This document shows positions 6,797 to 14,855 of a DNA stretch of 32,486 nucleotides, piece after piece. The stretch comes from an uncultured Oscillospiraceae bacterium. Lineage in GTDB: Bacteria > Bacillota > Clostridia > Oscillospirales > Oscillospiraceae. How positions within the stretch are numbered: the first letter of the stretch is position 1; each line of letters opens with the position of its first letter. The DNA lies in contig CANRFN010000053.1 of assembly GCA_947629915.1 (NCBI GenBank), positions 1 through 32,486 of the forward strand, in the 5' to 3' direction. The position numbers and the translations under genes are program-made. A model generated the notes under the pieces. That model ran no database searches. It had not been told where the DNA came from and worked only from the letters and a program-made list of their open reading frames with translations.

Positions 6797-7568
6797 TCCA
6801 ATCCACCTCCTGGGCGTTGAATACGGGGCCGTCCTTGCAGACGTGGGCCATGCGGCCGTCCTTCATGCCGCAGGCACAGACGAGACAGGCGCCCACGCCG
6901 CAGCCCATCCGCTCCTCCATGGAGACCCAGCAGGGGATGCCGAACTGCCGGGAGACAGCTGCCACATTTTTCAGCATGGGCCTGGGGCCGCAGGCCAGGA
7001 CGGCGTCATAGGCATCGTCCCTCTCCAGGGTATTCTGGAGCACCGCGTCCACAAAGCCGTGGTACCCCAGGGAGCCATCGTCCGTGGCCAGCTGCACAGA
7101 GGCGCAGCTCTTGCGGAACCGGTCCTGGAGAATGCCCTTGTCTGAGGAGCGAAAGCCCAGGATGGCACTGGAGCGCCCCTGGGTATACTGTGCGCAGCCC
7201 AGAAGGGGCGGCACGCCGATGCCGCCGCCCACCAGAAGGCAGCGGCTCTCCGGGGCGATGGGGTATCCGTTGCCCAGAAGGCCCAGCACGTCCAGGCTCT
7301 CCCCCTTGTTCCGCTCCGCCAACCAGGCGGTGCCCTGGCCGCGGATCTCAAACACCACGGAGATCTGGTCTTCGCTGCCGTCCGTGGAGCAGGTGGACAC
7401 GGAGATGGGCCGGCGCAGCATCAGGCCGTCTCCGCACTTGATGTGAAGAAACTGTCCGGGGCCCCGGAAGGTGGTCCGGACCATGTCGCCGGCCAACAGG
7501 GACAGGTAGACCGTGTCCTGGTTCAGCCAGACTTTCGAGAGAATGGTACAGGTTTGCTGTTTTGGCAT
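6789..7568 (-). CDS. pyrK: Dihydroorotate dehydrogenase electron transfer subunit
   Basis: FAD and iron-sulfur subunit that hands electrons from PyrD to NAD. The 259-aa protein has a ferredoxin-reductase-like N-terminal FAD domain (LMLRRPISVSTCS), a nucleotide-binding middle (LLVGGGIGVPPLLG, and ACGPRPMLKNVA), and a C-terminal 2Fe-2S motif with Cys223, Cys228, Cys231 and Cys244 in MGCGVGACLVCACG and HVCKDGP. It sits between pyrF and pyrD, overlapping pyrD by 8 bases, as in many Firmicutes pyr operons. The start ATG at 7568 lies 12 bases after pyrF. Confidence 0.97.
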   Translation of the reverse strand: MPKQQTCTILSKVWLNQDTVYLSLLAGDMVRTTFRGPGQFLHIKCGDGLMLRRPISVSTCSTDGSEDQISVVFEIRGQGTAWLAERNKGESLDVLGLLGNGYPIAPESRCLLVGGGIGVPPLLGCAQYTQGRSSAILGFRSSDKGILQDRFRKSCASVQLATDDGSLGYHGFVDAVLQNTLERDDAYDAVLACGPRPMLKNVAAVSRQFGIPCWVSMEERMGCGVGACLVCACGMKDGRMAHVCKDGPVFNAQEVDWNA

Positions 7569-7580
7569 GCGTAGCGCTCC

Positions 7581-8504
7581 TCAGAGGATGGTGATATATC
7601 TTTTCAGCTCGTCCCGCATCTTTTCCGCGGCGGCCCGGGCCGCGTCCTGGTAGTCCTCGCCATCGCGGCCGGACTTCTGCCAGGCGCACATGATGGAGCG
7701 GGAGGCGTTGATGATGGCGCCCCGGCCCAATGCATCGAAGGCGTAGCGCACGTCCGCCGCGGTGCCGCCCTGGGCGCCATATCCCGGCACCAGGAAGAAC
7801 ACCTTGTCCAGGCGGTAGCGGAGCTCCCGGAGCACGGAGGGGTGGGTGGCTCCCACCACGGCGCCCAGGGGCAGATAGCCGTAGCGGTCCTTGGTGCGGC
7901 CGCCCCAGCGGCTCACCAGGTCCCCCATCACGGTGTACACCAGGCGGTCTCCCGCCACCAGGTCCTGCAGCTCCACAGAGGAGGGGTTGGAGGTCTTGCA
8001 GAGGACGAAGGCGCTCTTGCCCCGCTCCGTGCAGTCCTTCAGGAAGGGCTTGATGGCGTCCGAGCCCATGTAGCCGTTCAGGGTGACGCAGTCCGCATCA
8101 AACACGGAGCAGTCCGTACTGCCAACTTTCGTGGTGCCCAGCCAGGCCTCGCTGTATGCGGTGGCGGTGGTGCCGATGTCGCCGCGCTTGATGTCGGCGA
8201 TCACATAGAGGTCTTTGGACTTGGCGTAGGCGATGACCTCCTCCAGCACTTTCATGCCCTGCCATCCCAGGCACTCGAAGTAGGCGGCCTGGGGCTTCAC
8301 CGCCGGCACCACATCGGCCAGGGCATCGATGAGGCCGCAGTCAAAGTCCTTCACGGCCAGGGCGGCGGCCTCCAGGGTCTCGCCGTACTGATCCGTGTAC
8401 TTCTTCAAAATCGCAGGCGGCACATACTCCACCCGGGCGTCCAGTCCCGCCACGGTGGGGTTCTTCTTTGCTTTGATCTTATCCTGCAGCACGTCAAATG
8501 CCAT
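7581..8504 (-). CDS. pyrF: Orotidine 5'-phosphate decarboxylase (long, type 2)
   Basis: Converts OMP to UMP, the last step of de novo UMP synthesis. The 307-aa length and the sequence identify the longer subfamily 2 (actinobacterial/clostridial type) rather than the approximately 230-aa type 1. The active-site motif VIADIKRGDIG contains Lys106 and the Asp pair; the N-terminal TVAGLDARVEYVP and the late LVPGYGAQGG phosphate-binding loop are also family-typical. It starts 6 bases after pyrC and is followed by pyrK. pyrE and pyrB are not in this window. Confidence 0.96.
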   Translation of the reverse strand: MAFDVLQDKIKAKKNPTVAGLDARVEYVPPAILKKYTDQYGETLEAAALAVKDFDCGLIDALADVVPAVKPQAAYFECLGWQGMKVLEEVIAYAKSKDLYVIADIKRGDIGTTATAYSEAWLGTTKVGSTDCSVFDADCVTLNGYMGSDAIKPFLKDCTERGKSAFVLCKTSNPSSVELQDLVAGDRLVYTVMGDLVSRWGGRTKDRYGYLPLGAVVGATHPSVLRELRYRLDKVFFLVPGYGAQGGTAADVRYAFDALGRGAIINASRSIMCAWQKSGRDGEDYQDAARAAAEKMRDELKRYITIL

Positions 8505-8510
8505 ATTCGA

Positions 8511-9785
8511 TCAGCCCTCCTGATAGATGATTTTCCCGCCGGAAAGGGTGGCTTTCACCTTGCCCCGGAGGGTTTTTCCGTGGAATGGGGTGTTGCGTCC
8601 CTTGGAGGCGAACTGGTTGCGGTCCACCGTCCAGGTCTCATCGGGGTCAAAGAGCACCAGGTCCGCCGCCTGTCCCACGGCGATGCGGCCCGCCGGAATG
8701 CCCAGCAGATCTGCCGGGCAGCGGGTCATGCGGTCCAGCACCTGCAGCAGGGTGAGAAGCCCGCTGTGGTAGAGGCCGGTGAGATTCAGGGCCAGGGATG
8801 TCTCCAGGCCCACCATGCCGCTTGGGGCGTCTGGGAGCGGTCTGGCCTTTTCCTCCGCCGTATGGGGCGCGTGGTCTGTGACCAGCACATCGATGGTGCC
8901 GTCCACCAGCCCCTGGCGCACCGCCTCCACGTCTGCCGGCGTGCGCAGGGGAGGATTCACCCGGGCCATCGAGCCCTGGCGGAGCACCTCGTCCTCGGTG
9001 AGCCAGAAGTACTGGGGACAGGTCTCACAGGTGACGGCCACACCCCGGGCCTTTGCCTGGCGGACGATGTCGATCCCCCGGGCGGTGGAGATGTGACAGA
9101 TGTGGATCCTGGCTCCCACGTCCTCCGCCAGCATCACGTCCCGCATGATCTGCAGCTCCTCCGCCACCGCCGGCCGTCCAGGGAGGCCCAGCTGCCGGGA
9201 GACGGCGCCCTCATTCACGCCGTAGTTTTTCACCATGTCCCGGTCTTCGCAGTGGTCCAGCAGCAGCAGCCCCAGGGATTTCGCCTGCAGCAGCGCCTCC
9301 CGCATCAGCGCATTGTTCTGAATGGGATTGCCATCGTCCGAGACAGCTGGTGCCCCTGCGGCCTGCAGTGCGGCAAAATCGGTGAGCTGCTGTCCCTTTT
9401 CTCCTACAGAGACCGCGCCGGCAGGGAGGACGTGCACCCCGGTGGGCGCGGCCTTTTCCCGCACCAGCCGGAGCACCTCCGGGCAGTCCGTGACGGGATT
9501 GGTGTTGGGCATGGCCACCAGCGTGGTGACACCGCCCCGTGCGGCGGCGGCGCATCCGGTGGCCACCGTCTCTTTCGCCTCAAAGCCTGGCTCCCGCAGG
9601 TGCACATGCATGTCCACAAGCCCCGGCGCCACCGCCAGGCCACCGGCGTGCAACACCTGGGCATTGGGGGCCAGGATCTCCGGCGCCAGCGCGGCCACCA
9701 CGCCGTCCCGCACCAGCACATCCATCCTGGCATCCAGTCCGGAGGCGGGATCCAAAACCCTGCCTCCCTTGATGAGAAGTTCCAT
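8511..9785 (-). CDS. pyrC: Dihydroorotase
   Basis: Zinc amidohydrolase that cyclises carbamoyl-aspartate to dihydroorotate. The 424-aa protein begins MELLIKGGRVLDPASG. It carries the metal-binding DMHVHLREPG (His60, His62), the region containing the bridging lysine-type residue, HCEDRDMV, the histidine in ICHISTARG, and VTDHAPHT near the C-terminus. ATG 9785 is preferred over an upstream ATG at 9812 because AAAGGGGGTG is spaced correctly before it. The upstream ATG would also lie inside the -10 box. It is the first gene of the pyr operon with its own promoter. No PyrR-type attenuator is evident in the short leader. Confidence 0.96.
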   Translation of the reverse strand: MELLIKGGRVLDPASGLDARMDVLVRDGVVAALAPEILAPNAQVLHAGGLAVAPGLVDMHVHLREPGFEAKETVATGCAAAARGGVTTLVAMPNTNPVTDCPEVLRLVREKAAPTGVHVLPAGAVSVGEKGQQLTDFAALQAAGAPAVSDDGNPIQNNALMREALLQAKSLGLLLLDHCEDRDMVKNYGVNEGAVSRQLGLPGRPAVAEELQIMRDVMLAEDVGARIHICHISTARGIDIVRQAKARGVAVTCETCPQYFWLTEDEVLRQGSMARVNPPLRTPADVEAVRQGLVDGTIDVLVTDHAPHTAEEKARPLPDAPSGMVGLETSLALNLTGLYHSGLLTLLQVLDRMTRCPADLLGIPAGRIAVGQAADLVLFDPDETWTVDRNQFASKGRNTPFHGKTLRGKVKATLSGGKIIYQEG

Positions 9786-9811
9786 GGGGCACCCCCTTTG
9801 TTGTCTGCCCA

Positions 9812-9840
9812 ATTATAGACCAACAGACAGTCCGGCGCAA
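9812..9840 (-). promoter_or_regulatory. Sigma-A promoter of the pyr operon
   Basis: On the minus strand TTGCGC (9840-9835), 17-base spacer, TATAAT (9817-9812). The leader to pyrC is only about 20 bases, so a long attenuator is excluded. Confidence 0.8.
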
Positions 9841-9893
9841 CCGCGAAAACGCCAAAACGGCCGTGGAAAGCGTCTGAAAAATGGCGAAAAACG

Positions 9894-9924
9894 AAAAATA
9901 CCTCGGGAACCCCCAAGGTATTTT
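9894..9924 (-). terminator. Intrinsic terminator of RNase P RNA
   Basis: Minus-strand AATACCTTGGG pairs with CCCGAGGTATT around a short loop and is followed by TTTTCGTTTTT. It lies directly after the 3' end of rnpB and before the pyrC promoter. Confidence 0.8.
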
Positions 9925-10278
9925 CGTTCAGCAGGCCTGTAAGCCGGGTTCTGTCATTGAAGACAGCCATCTATCTCGACGCACCGTTGCCGATGCGCTC
10001 AAGCCGCCTCCTCGGGACGGCCGGGCCGGCCTTGTGTCCCTCCACGGCGTTGCTCCGGATAGAGTTTGCAGCGATGGGCGCTTGACACGCCATCGGGTGA
10101 GCTCTTACCTCGCCTTTCCACCCTTACTGTCCCTTGCGGGGCAGCGGTATATCTCTGTTGTACTGGTCCTAGGGTCGCCCCCGGCGGGTGTTACCCGTTA
10201 TCCTTGCCCTGTGGAGCCCGGACTTTCCTCACAGACGGCCTTTCGGCCTGCCTGCGCGGCTGTCCAGCCTGCGTGCAA
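9925..10278 (-). ncRNA. rnpB: RNase P RNA component
   Basis: Catalytic RNA that matures tRNA 5' ends. Reading the minus strand, it contains the universally conserved GAGGAAAGUCCGGGC (10230-10216), the stretch GUAAGGGUG with GGUAAGAGCUCACC, and the 3' conserved ACAGAACCCGGCUUACAGG. GCAGGC near the 5' end pairs with GCCUGC near the 3' end. The length of about 350 nt fits a bacterial RNase P RNA, probably ancestral type A. Ends are approximate: the 5' end is placed from the promoter, the 3' end from the terminator. Confidence 0.96.
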
Positions 10279-10284
10279 TTCGGT

Positions 10285-10313
10285 ATTCTACAGCACTTTT
10301 CAACGATTGTCAA
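10285..10313 (-). promoter_or_regulatory. Sigma-A promoter of rnpB
   Basis: Minus-strand TTGACA (10313-10308), 17-base spacer, TAGAAT (10290-10285). Its -35 box is the reverse complement of the murD -35 box one base away. Confidence 0.8.
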
Positions 10314-10335
10314 ACGGAGTTTTCTGCTGTATAAT
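10307..10335 (+). promoter_or_regulatory. Sigma-A promoter of murD operon
   Basis: TTGTCA (10307-10312), 17-base spacer, TATAAT (10330-10335). It faces away from the rnpB promoter and shares its -35 bases. Confidence 0.78.
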
Positions 10336-10372
10336 AGGGGGTGGTTTTGCTTAGAACGGGAGGCAGCTTTTT

Positions 10373-11752
10373 ATGGAGTCAATTCTAAACGGGTTTCTGG
10401 CCCGGTTGAAGGGAAAACAGGTGGCAGTGGTGGGGATCGGCATCTCCAACACCCCGCTGATCCGGAAACTGCTGGAGGGCGGGATCCGGGTCACCGCCGC
10501 GGACAAACGCCTCCGGGCACAGTTCGGCGGTGAGCTGGAGGAACTGGAGAAGCTGGGGCTGAAGACCTACCTGGGACCGGACTACCTGGATCACATCAAG
10601 GACGCAGACGTGATCTTCCGCACCCCGGGCCTCCGGCCGGACGTGCCGCAGCTGGTAGAGGCCGTACAGCGGGGCGCCGTACTCACCTCGGAGATGGAGG
10701 TCTTTGTGTCCCTCTGTCCCTGCCGGTGTGTGGCGGTCACAGGCTCAGACGGGAAGACCACCACCACAACCATCATCGCTGGCCTTCTGGAGGCCGCGGG
10801 CAATCGGGTCTTTGTGGGCGGCAACATCGGGCACCCGCTGCTCGCCCAGGTGGATGAGATCCGCCCGGACGACATCGTGGTGCTGGAGCTCTCCTCCTTC
10901 CAGCTGCTCACCATGCGGCAGAGCCCGGACATCGCCGTGGTGACCAACATCTCCCCCAACCACCTGGACGTGCACAAGGGGATGGAGGAGTATATCGCCG
11001 CCAAGAAGAACATCTTCGCCTGGCAGGACGATGGCGGGCTCACCGTGCTGAACGCAGACAACGAGATCACCGCCGGCTTTGCCAGGGAGGTGCGGGGAGA
11101 TCTGATCCTCTTCAGCCGCCAGAAGACCCTGGAGCAGGGCGTGTGGCTGCAGAACGGCACCGTGGTCCACGATGGACACCCGGTGCTGCGGGCGGACGAG
11201 ATCCGGCTGCCCGGCGTTCACAACCTGGAGAACTACATGGCGGCCATCGCCGCTGTGGACGCACTGGTGCCGGACGAGGTGATCCAGCAGTACGCCCGCA
11301 CCTTCAACGGGGTGGAGCACCGGATCGAACTCTGCCGGGAGCTCAACGGCGTGAAGTACTACAACGACTCCATCGCCTCCAGCCCCACCCGCACCATCGC
11401 CGGCCTCCGCTCCTTCCGGCAGAAGGTGGTTCTCATCGCCGGCGGCTACGACAAGCACATCCCCTATGACGTCTTGGGCCCTGAAGTGGTAGAGCATGTA
11501 AAGCATCTCTTCCTGACAGGCGCCACCGCCCCCAAGATCAAGGAGGCCGTGCTGAACGCCCCTCAGTACACCCCCGGCGCCCCGGACATCACAGACTGCG
11601 AGAACCTCCAGGACGCGGTACAGAGGGCCCAGGCGGCGGCACAGCCGGGGGATGTGGTGATCCTGTCTCCCGCCAGCGCCTCCTTTGACTGCTTCCGCAA
11701 CTTTATGGAGCGGGGCAATGCCTTCAAACAGTTCGTCAACGAGCTTCATTAG
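10373..11752 (+). CDS. murD: UDP-N-acetylmuramoyl-L-alanine--D-glutamate ligase
   Basis: Cytoplasmic ATP-dependent ligase that adds D-glutamate to the peptidoglycan precursor. The 459-aa protein has the N-terminal UDP-binding Rossmann part (VAVVGIGISNTPLIRKL), the ATP loop TGSDGKTTTTT at residues 123-133, the Mur-family NISPNHLDVH, and the C-terminal domain with GVEHRIELCRELNGVKYYND and ASPxxAS-type SPASASFD. ATG 10373 follows GGGAGG. It opens a long plus-strand gene train and is not in a classical dcw cluster. Confidence 0.96.
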   Translation: MESILNGFLARLKGKQVAVVGIGISNTPLIRKLLEGGIRVTAADKRLRAQFGGELEELEKLGLKTYLGPDYLDHIKDADVIFRTPGLRPDVPQLVEAVQRGAVLTSEMEVFVSLCPCRCVAVTGSDGKTTTTTIIAGLLEAAGNRVFVGGNIGHPLLAQVDEIRPDDIVVLELSSFQLLTMRQSPDIAVVTNISPNHLDVHKGMEEYIAAKKNIFAWQDDGGLTVLNADNEITAGFAREVRGDLILFSRQKTLEQGVWLQNGTVVHDGHPVLRADEIRLPGVHNLENYMAAIAAVDALVPDEVIQQYARTFNGVEHRIELCRELNGVKYYNDSIASSPTRTIAGLRSFRQKVVLIAGGYDKHIPYDVLGPEVVEHVKHLFLTGATAPKIKEAVLNAPQYTPGAPDITDCENLQDAVQRAQAAAQPGDVVILSPASASFDCFRNFMERGNAFKQFVNELH

Positions 11753-11769
11753 AAAAGGAGTTGTCCCCT

Positions 11770-12807
11770 TTGGAATTTCGAGAGATGCTGGAGCGGCTCT
11801 GCCCCATCGGCGGCCCCTCCGGCTTTGAAGGGCCGGTGGCGGAGGCCGCCGGCCAGCTGCTGGCCCCTCTGGTGGATGAGGTCCGCCGGGACCGGCTGGG
11901 CAACCTCATCGGGCTGCGCCGCTGCGGCAGGGAGGGCGCCCCGCTGCTGCTCCTGGACGCCCACCTGGACGAAGTGGGCTTTGTGGTGATCGGCCACCAG
12001 GACGGCTTTCTCCGCTTTGCCCCCATCGGCGATGTGGACCAGCGGATGCTGCCGGACCAGGAATTCTGGGTGCTCACAGACCCGCCCTGTCTGGCGGTGA
12101 CCGCCTGTATGCCGCCCCATGTGCTGAGCGCGGCAGACCGGGAGAAGGCCCTCAACATCGAGGACATGTTCTTGGACGCAGGGCTCACCCAAGAGGAGGC
12201 CATCGCCCGGATCCCTGTGGGCACCCCCATCGTGTACCGGCAGGGCGTTTTCTCCCTGGGGGAGCGGCAGCTCTGCGGCAAGGCCATGGACGACCGGGCC
12301 TGCTTTGCGGTACTGCTCCGCACCCTGGAGCTGCTGCAGAACACAGCGCTGGACGTAGACCTGTGCGTACTGGGCAGCACCCGGGAGGAGACCCAGGGCA
12401 GCGGCGCCGTGGCCTGCGTGCAGGCGCTGCAGCCCACGTATTGCGTGGCGGTGGATGTCACCCACGGCAGGACAGAGGACGCCCCCAGGTCTGAGACCTT
12501 CCCCCTGGGCGGCGGCCCGGTGGTGGGCTTGGGGCCCAACACCACCCGGTGGATGGGAAGGCGGCTTCTGGACAAGGCGGAGGCCCTTGGCATGCCGGTG
12601 CAGCGGGAGATCATGGAGCGGAGCTCCGGCACCAACGGCTGGGGCATGCAGGTCTGCAACGAAGGGGTGGCCACCGCCATTCTCTCCGTGCCGCTGAAGT
12701 ACATGCACACCCCGGTGGAAGTGGTGGACCTCTCCGATCTGGAGAACACCGCAAAGCTGCTGGCCGCCTTTGTGTGCAACTGGGGAGAGGAGGTCTCTTT
12801 CGCATGA
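11770..12807 (+). CDS. M42 family metallopeptidase, first of three
   Basis: Cytoplasmic aminopeptidase of the M42 (TET/FrvX/glutamyl aminopeptidase) family, about 345 aa. The dinuclear metal motifs are all present: DAHLDEVG (His near residue 65), GKAMDDR, the catalytic Glu pair in STREETQGSG, VAVDVTHG, and YMHTPVEVV. I choose TTG 11770 because AAAAGGAG (ending 11760) is 9 bases upstream; the TTG at 11761 would touch the Shine-Dalgarno. It begins 17 bases after murD and its stop overlaps the next M42 start (ATGA). The glutamine usually preceding the Glu pair is Arg here. Which N-terminal residue it prefers cannot be told. Confidence 0.9.
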   Translation: MEFREMLERLCPIGGPSGFEGPVAEAAGQLLAPLVDEVRRDRLGNLIGLRRCGREGAPLLLLDAHLDEVGFVVIGHQDGFLRFAPIGDVDQRMLPDQEFWVLTDPPCLAVTACMPPHVLSAADREKALNIEDMFLDAGLTQEEAIARIPVGTPIVYRQGVFSLGERQLCGKAMDDRACFAVLLRTLELLQNTALDVDLCVLGSTREETQGSGAVACVQALQPTYCVAVDVTHGRTEDAPRSETFPLGGGPVVGLGPNTTRWMGRRLLDKAEALGMPVQREIMERSSGTNGWGMQVCNEGVATAILSVPLKYMHTPVEVVDLSDLENTAKLLAAFVCNWGEEVSFA

Positions 12808-13841
12808 ACCCTTCCCTGACAGAGACCCTGAAGACCCTCTGTCTGCTCCCCGGCGTGTCCTCCTGGGAGGACGCGGTGCGGGACTACATCCGCACCCAGG
12901 CGGAGCCCTATACAGAGCGGATTCGCACGGACGCCATGGGCAATCTCATCGTCCACAGGAAGGGGGCCAAGTCCGCCCCCGGCAAACTGATGCTCTGCGC
13001 CCACATGGACGAGGTGGGGCTGATCGTAAAGTCCATCTCAGAGGACGGCGGCCTGCACTTCGGCTGCGTGGGCGGGATAGACCGGCGGATTCTCCTGGGC
13101 AAGAAGGTGGTTGTGGGAGACCGCAGAATACCCGGAGTAATCGGCCGGAAGGCCGTCCACCTGATGGAGGACGGCGAGGAGAAGAGCGTGCCCAAGCTGT
13201 CCTCCCTGTACATCGACTTCGGCGCCCGCAGCAGGGAAGAGGCCCTGCAGCAGGTGCATCTGGGGGATCAGGGCGTCTTCGTCTCCGATGCCGTGGAGTT
13301 CGGCAACCACATGCTGAAGGCCAAGGCCATCGATGACCGCATCGGCTGCGCCGTGCTGGTGCAGCTGCTGCAGGAGGAGCTCCCCATGGACGTGACCTTT
13401 GTCTTCACCGCCCAGGAGGAGACCGGCTGCCGGGGGGCTTTCGCCGCGGCCTTCTCCGAGACCCCGGAGATCGCCGTGGTATTTGAGGGCACCACCGCAG
13501 CGGACACCCCGGCGGTGGCGGAGAGCAAACAGGTGTGCTGGCCTGGCAAGGGACCGGTGCTCTCCTGGATGGACAACGGCACCATCTACGACCGCGCCCT
13601 CTTCCAGCGCCTGCGGGACCTGGCAGACCAGAACCACATCCCCTGGCAGATGAAGCACGCGGTGGCCGGCGGCACGGACGCCCGGTCTATTCAGCGCACC
13701 AAGGCCGGCGTCCGGGTGGCGGGCATCTCCGCCGCCGTGCGCTATCTCCACGCCCCCAACAGCGTCTGCAGCTTGGATGACGCGGAACACATTCTCCAGC
13801 TGGCCCGCCTCTTCCTGCAGGCGATGGCGGCAGCGGAATAG
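12804..13841 (+). CDS. M42 family metallopeptidase, second of three
   Basis: Second M42 aminopeptidase, 345 aa, sharing ATGA with the end of the first gene; GAGAGGAGG precedes its ATG. Motifs: CAHMDEVGLIV, AKAIDDRIGCAVL, FTAQEETGCRGA with the catalytic Glu pair, and YLHAPNSVCSLDD for the last His. At the position where the other two copies have VDVT or VDLT, this one has FEGTTAADTP, so a Glu replaces the usual metal-binding Asp; related M42 proteins with this EGT pattern exist as far as I know. M42 enzymes form dodecameric tetrahedra, and co-expression with two paralogs could allow mixed assemblies, but that is inference. Confidence 0.9.
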   Translation: MNPSLTETLKTLCLLPGVSSWEDAVRDYIRTQAEPYTERIRTDAMGNLIVHRKGAKSAPGKLMLCAHMDEVGLIVKSISEDGGLHFGCVGGIDRRILLGKKVVVGDRRIPGVIGRKAVHLMEDGEEKSVPKLSSLYIDFGARSREEALQQVHLGDQGVFVSDAVEFGNHMLKAKAIDDRIGCAVLVQLLQEELPMDVTFVFTAQEETGCRGAFAAAFSETPEIAVVFEGTTAADTPAVAESKQVCWPGKGPVLSWMDNGTIYDRALFQRLRDLADQNHIPWQMKHAVAGGTDARSIQRTKAGVRVAGISAAVRYLHAPNSVCSLDDAEHILQLARLFLQAMAAAE

Positions 13842-13851
13842 GAGGATCGAA

Positions 13852-14850
13852 ATGGAATCATTGGATACCCTACAGATGCTGATCTCCGGCTTCGGCCCCG
13901 CGGGCGCGGAGGGGGAGATCTCCCGCATCATTCAGAAACTGGCCGCCCCCTGGGCGGATGAGATCACCACAGATGTGATGGGCAACCTGATCTGCCGGAA
14001 GAGGGGCAATGGCCCCCGGCTGATGCTCTCCGCCCACATGGACACCCTGGGCCTTGTGGTAACCCACATCGAGGACAGCGGCTATGCCAACGCGGCGGTG
14101 CTGGGCAAGTGCAGCCCGGCCCTGCTGCTCCACCGGCCGGTGAAGTTCCAAAACGGCGCGAGAGCCGTGGTGACGGCCCCAGAGGGCACCGAGGCGGACA
14201 AGCTGAAGCCATCGGACCTGCTGCTGGACCTGGGCGTCTCCAGCAAGGCCGCCGCAGAGAAGCTGGTGAAGATCGGGGACGCCGCCGTCTGGGATGCGCC
14301 CCTCTACCGGGCGGGCAACAAGGTGATGGGCCCCTATCTGGACAATCGGCTGTCCTGTCTCGTGCTCCTGAAGACCATGAAGCGGCTGGCCAGCCCCCAG
14401 AACGACCTCTCCTTCGTCTTCACCGTGCAGGAGGAGGTGGGCAACCGGGGCGCCAAGACGGCCGCCTGGGCGGTGGACCCGGACTACGCCATCACGGTGG
14501 ACCTCACCCCGGCGGATGACGCCGCCGGGGCAAAACACCAGGGCAGCAGCATCTGCGGCGCCGGCGCGGCGGTGAAGATCCTGGACGACGCCGTGATCTG
14601 CGACCCCGCCGTGGTGCAGAGACTGCTCCAGACCGCCAAGGACAACGGCATCCCCGTGCAGCGGGACGTGCTGGCCAAGGGCGGCACCGATGCCGGCGTG
14701 ATCCACGCGGCCCGGGGCGGCGTCTGGACCGGCGGCATCGGCATCCCCTGCCGCTATCTCCACACTCCCACCGAGCTGGTGGACACAGGCGACATCATCG
14801 CAGCGGCGGACCTGCTGGCGGCCTTCGCCAACACCCGCCTGGAGGGATAG
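13852..14850 (+). CDS. M42 family metallopeptidase, third of three
   Basis: Third M42 peptidase, 332 aa. ATG 13852 follows TAGGAGGATC, overlapping the stop of the previous gene at its Shine-Dalgarno. Motifs: SAHMDTLGLVV (the Glu after HMD is replaced by Thr), GPYLDNRLSC (LDNR in place of DDR), FTVQEEVGNRGA with the Glu pair, ITVDLTPADDAAG, and YLHTPTELV. All putative metal ligands are still present, so activity is plausible, but the altered first and second motifs set it apart from the two neighbours. It is followed after 5 bases by the PLP enzyme gene. Confidence 0.9.
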   Translation: MESLDTLQMLISGFGPAGAEGEISRIIQKLAAPWADEITTDVMGNLICRKRGNGPRLMLSAHMDTLGLVVTHIEDSGYANAAVLGKCSPALLLHRPVKFQNGARAVVTAPEGTEADKLKPSDLLLDLGVSSKAAAEKLVKIGDAAVWDAPLYRAGNKVMGPYLDNRLSCLVLLKTMKRLASPQNDLSFVFTVQEEVGNRGAKTAAWAVDPDYAITVDLTPADDAAGAKHQGSSICGAGAAVKILDDAVICDPAVVQRLLQTAKDNGIPVQRDVLAKGGTDAGVIHAARGGVWTGGIGIPCRYLHTPTELVDTGDIIAAADLLAAFANTRLEG

Positions 14851-14855
14851 ACGAC

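Noticed and set aside
9786..9811. PyrR-binding attenuator before pyrC
   Set aside because: The predicted leader is only about 20 bases and holds no antiterminator or terminator hairpins.
7842..9818. 658-codon plus-strand open frame opposite pyrF and pyrC
   Set aside because: Both pyr genes are clearly real on the other strand; this frame is a GC-driven shadow.
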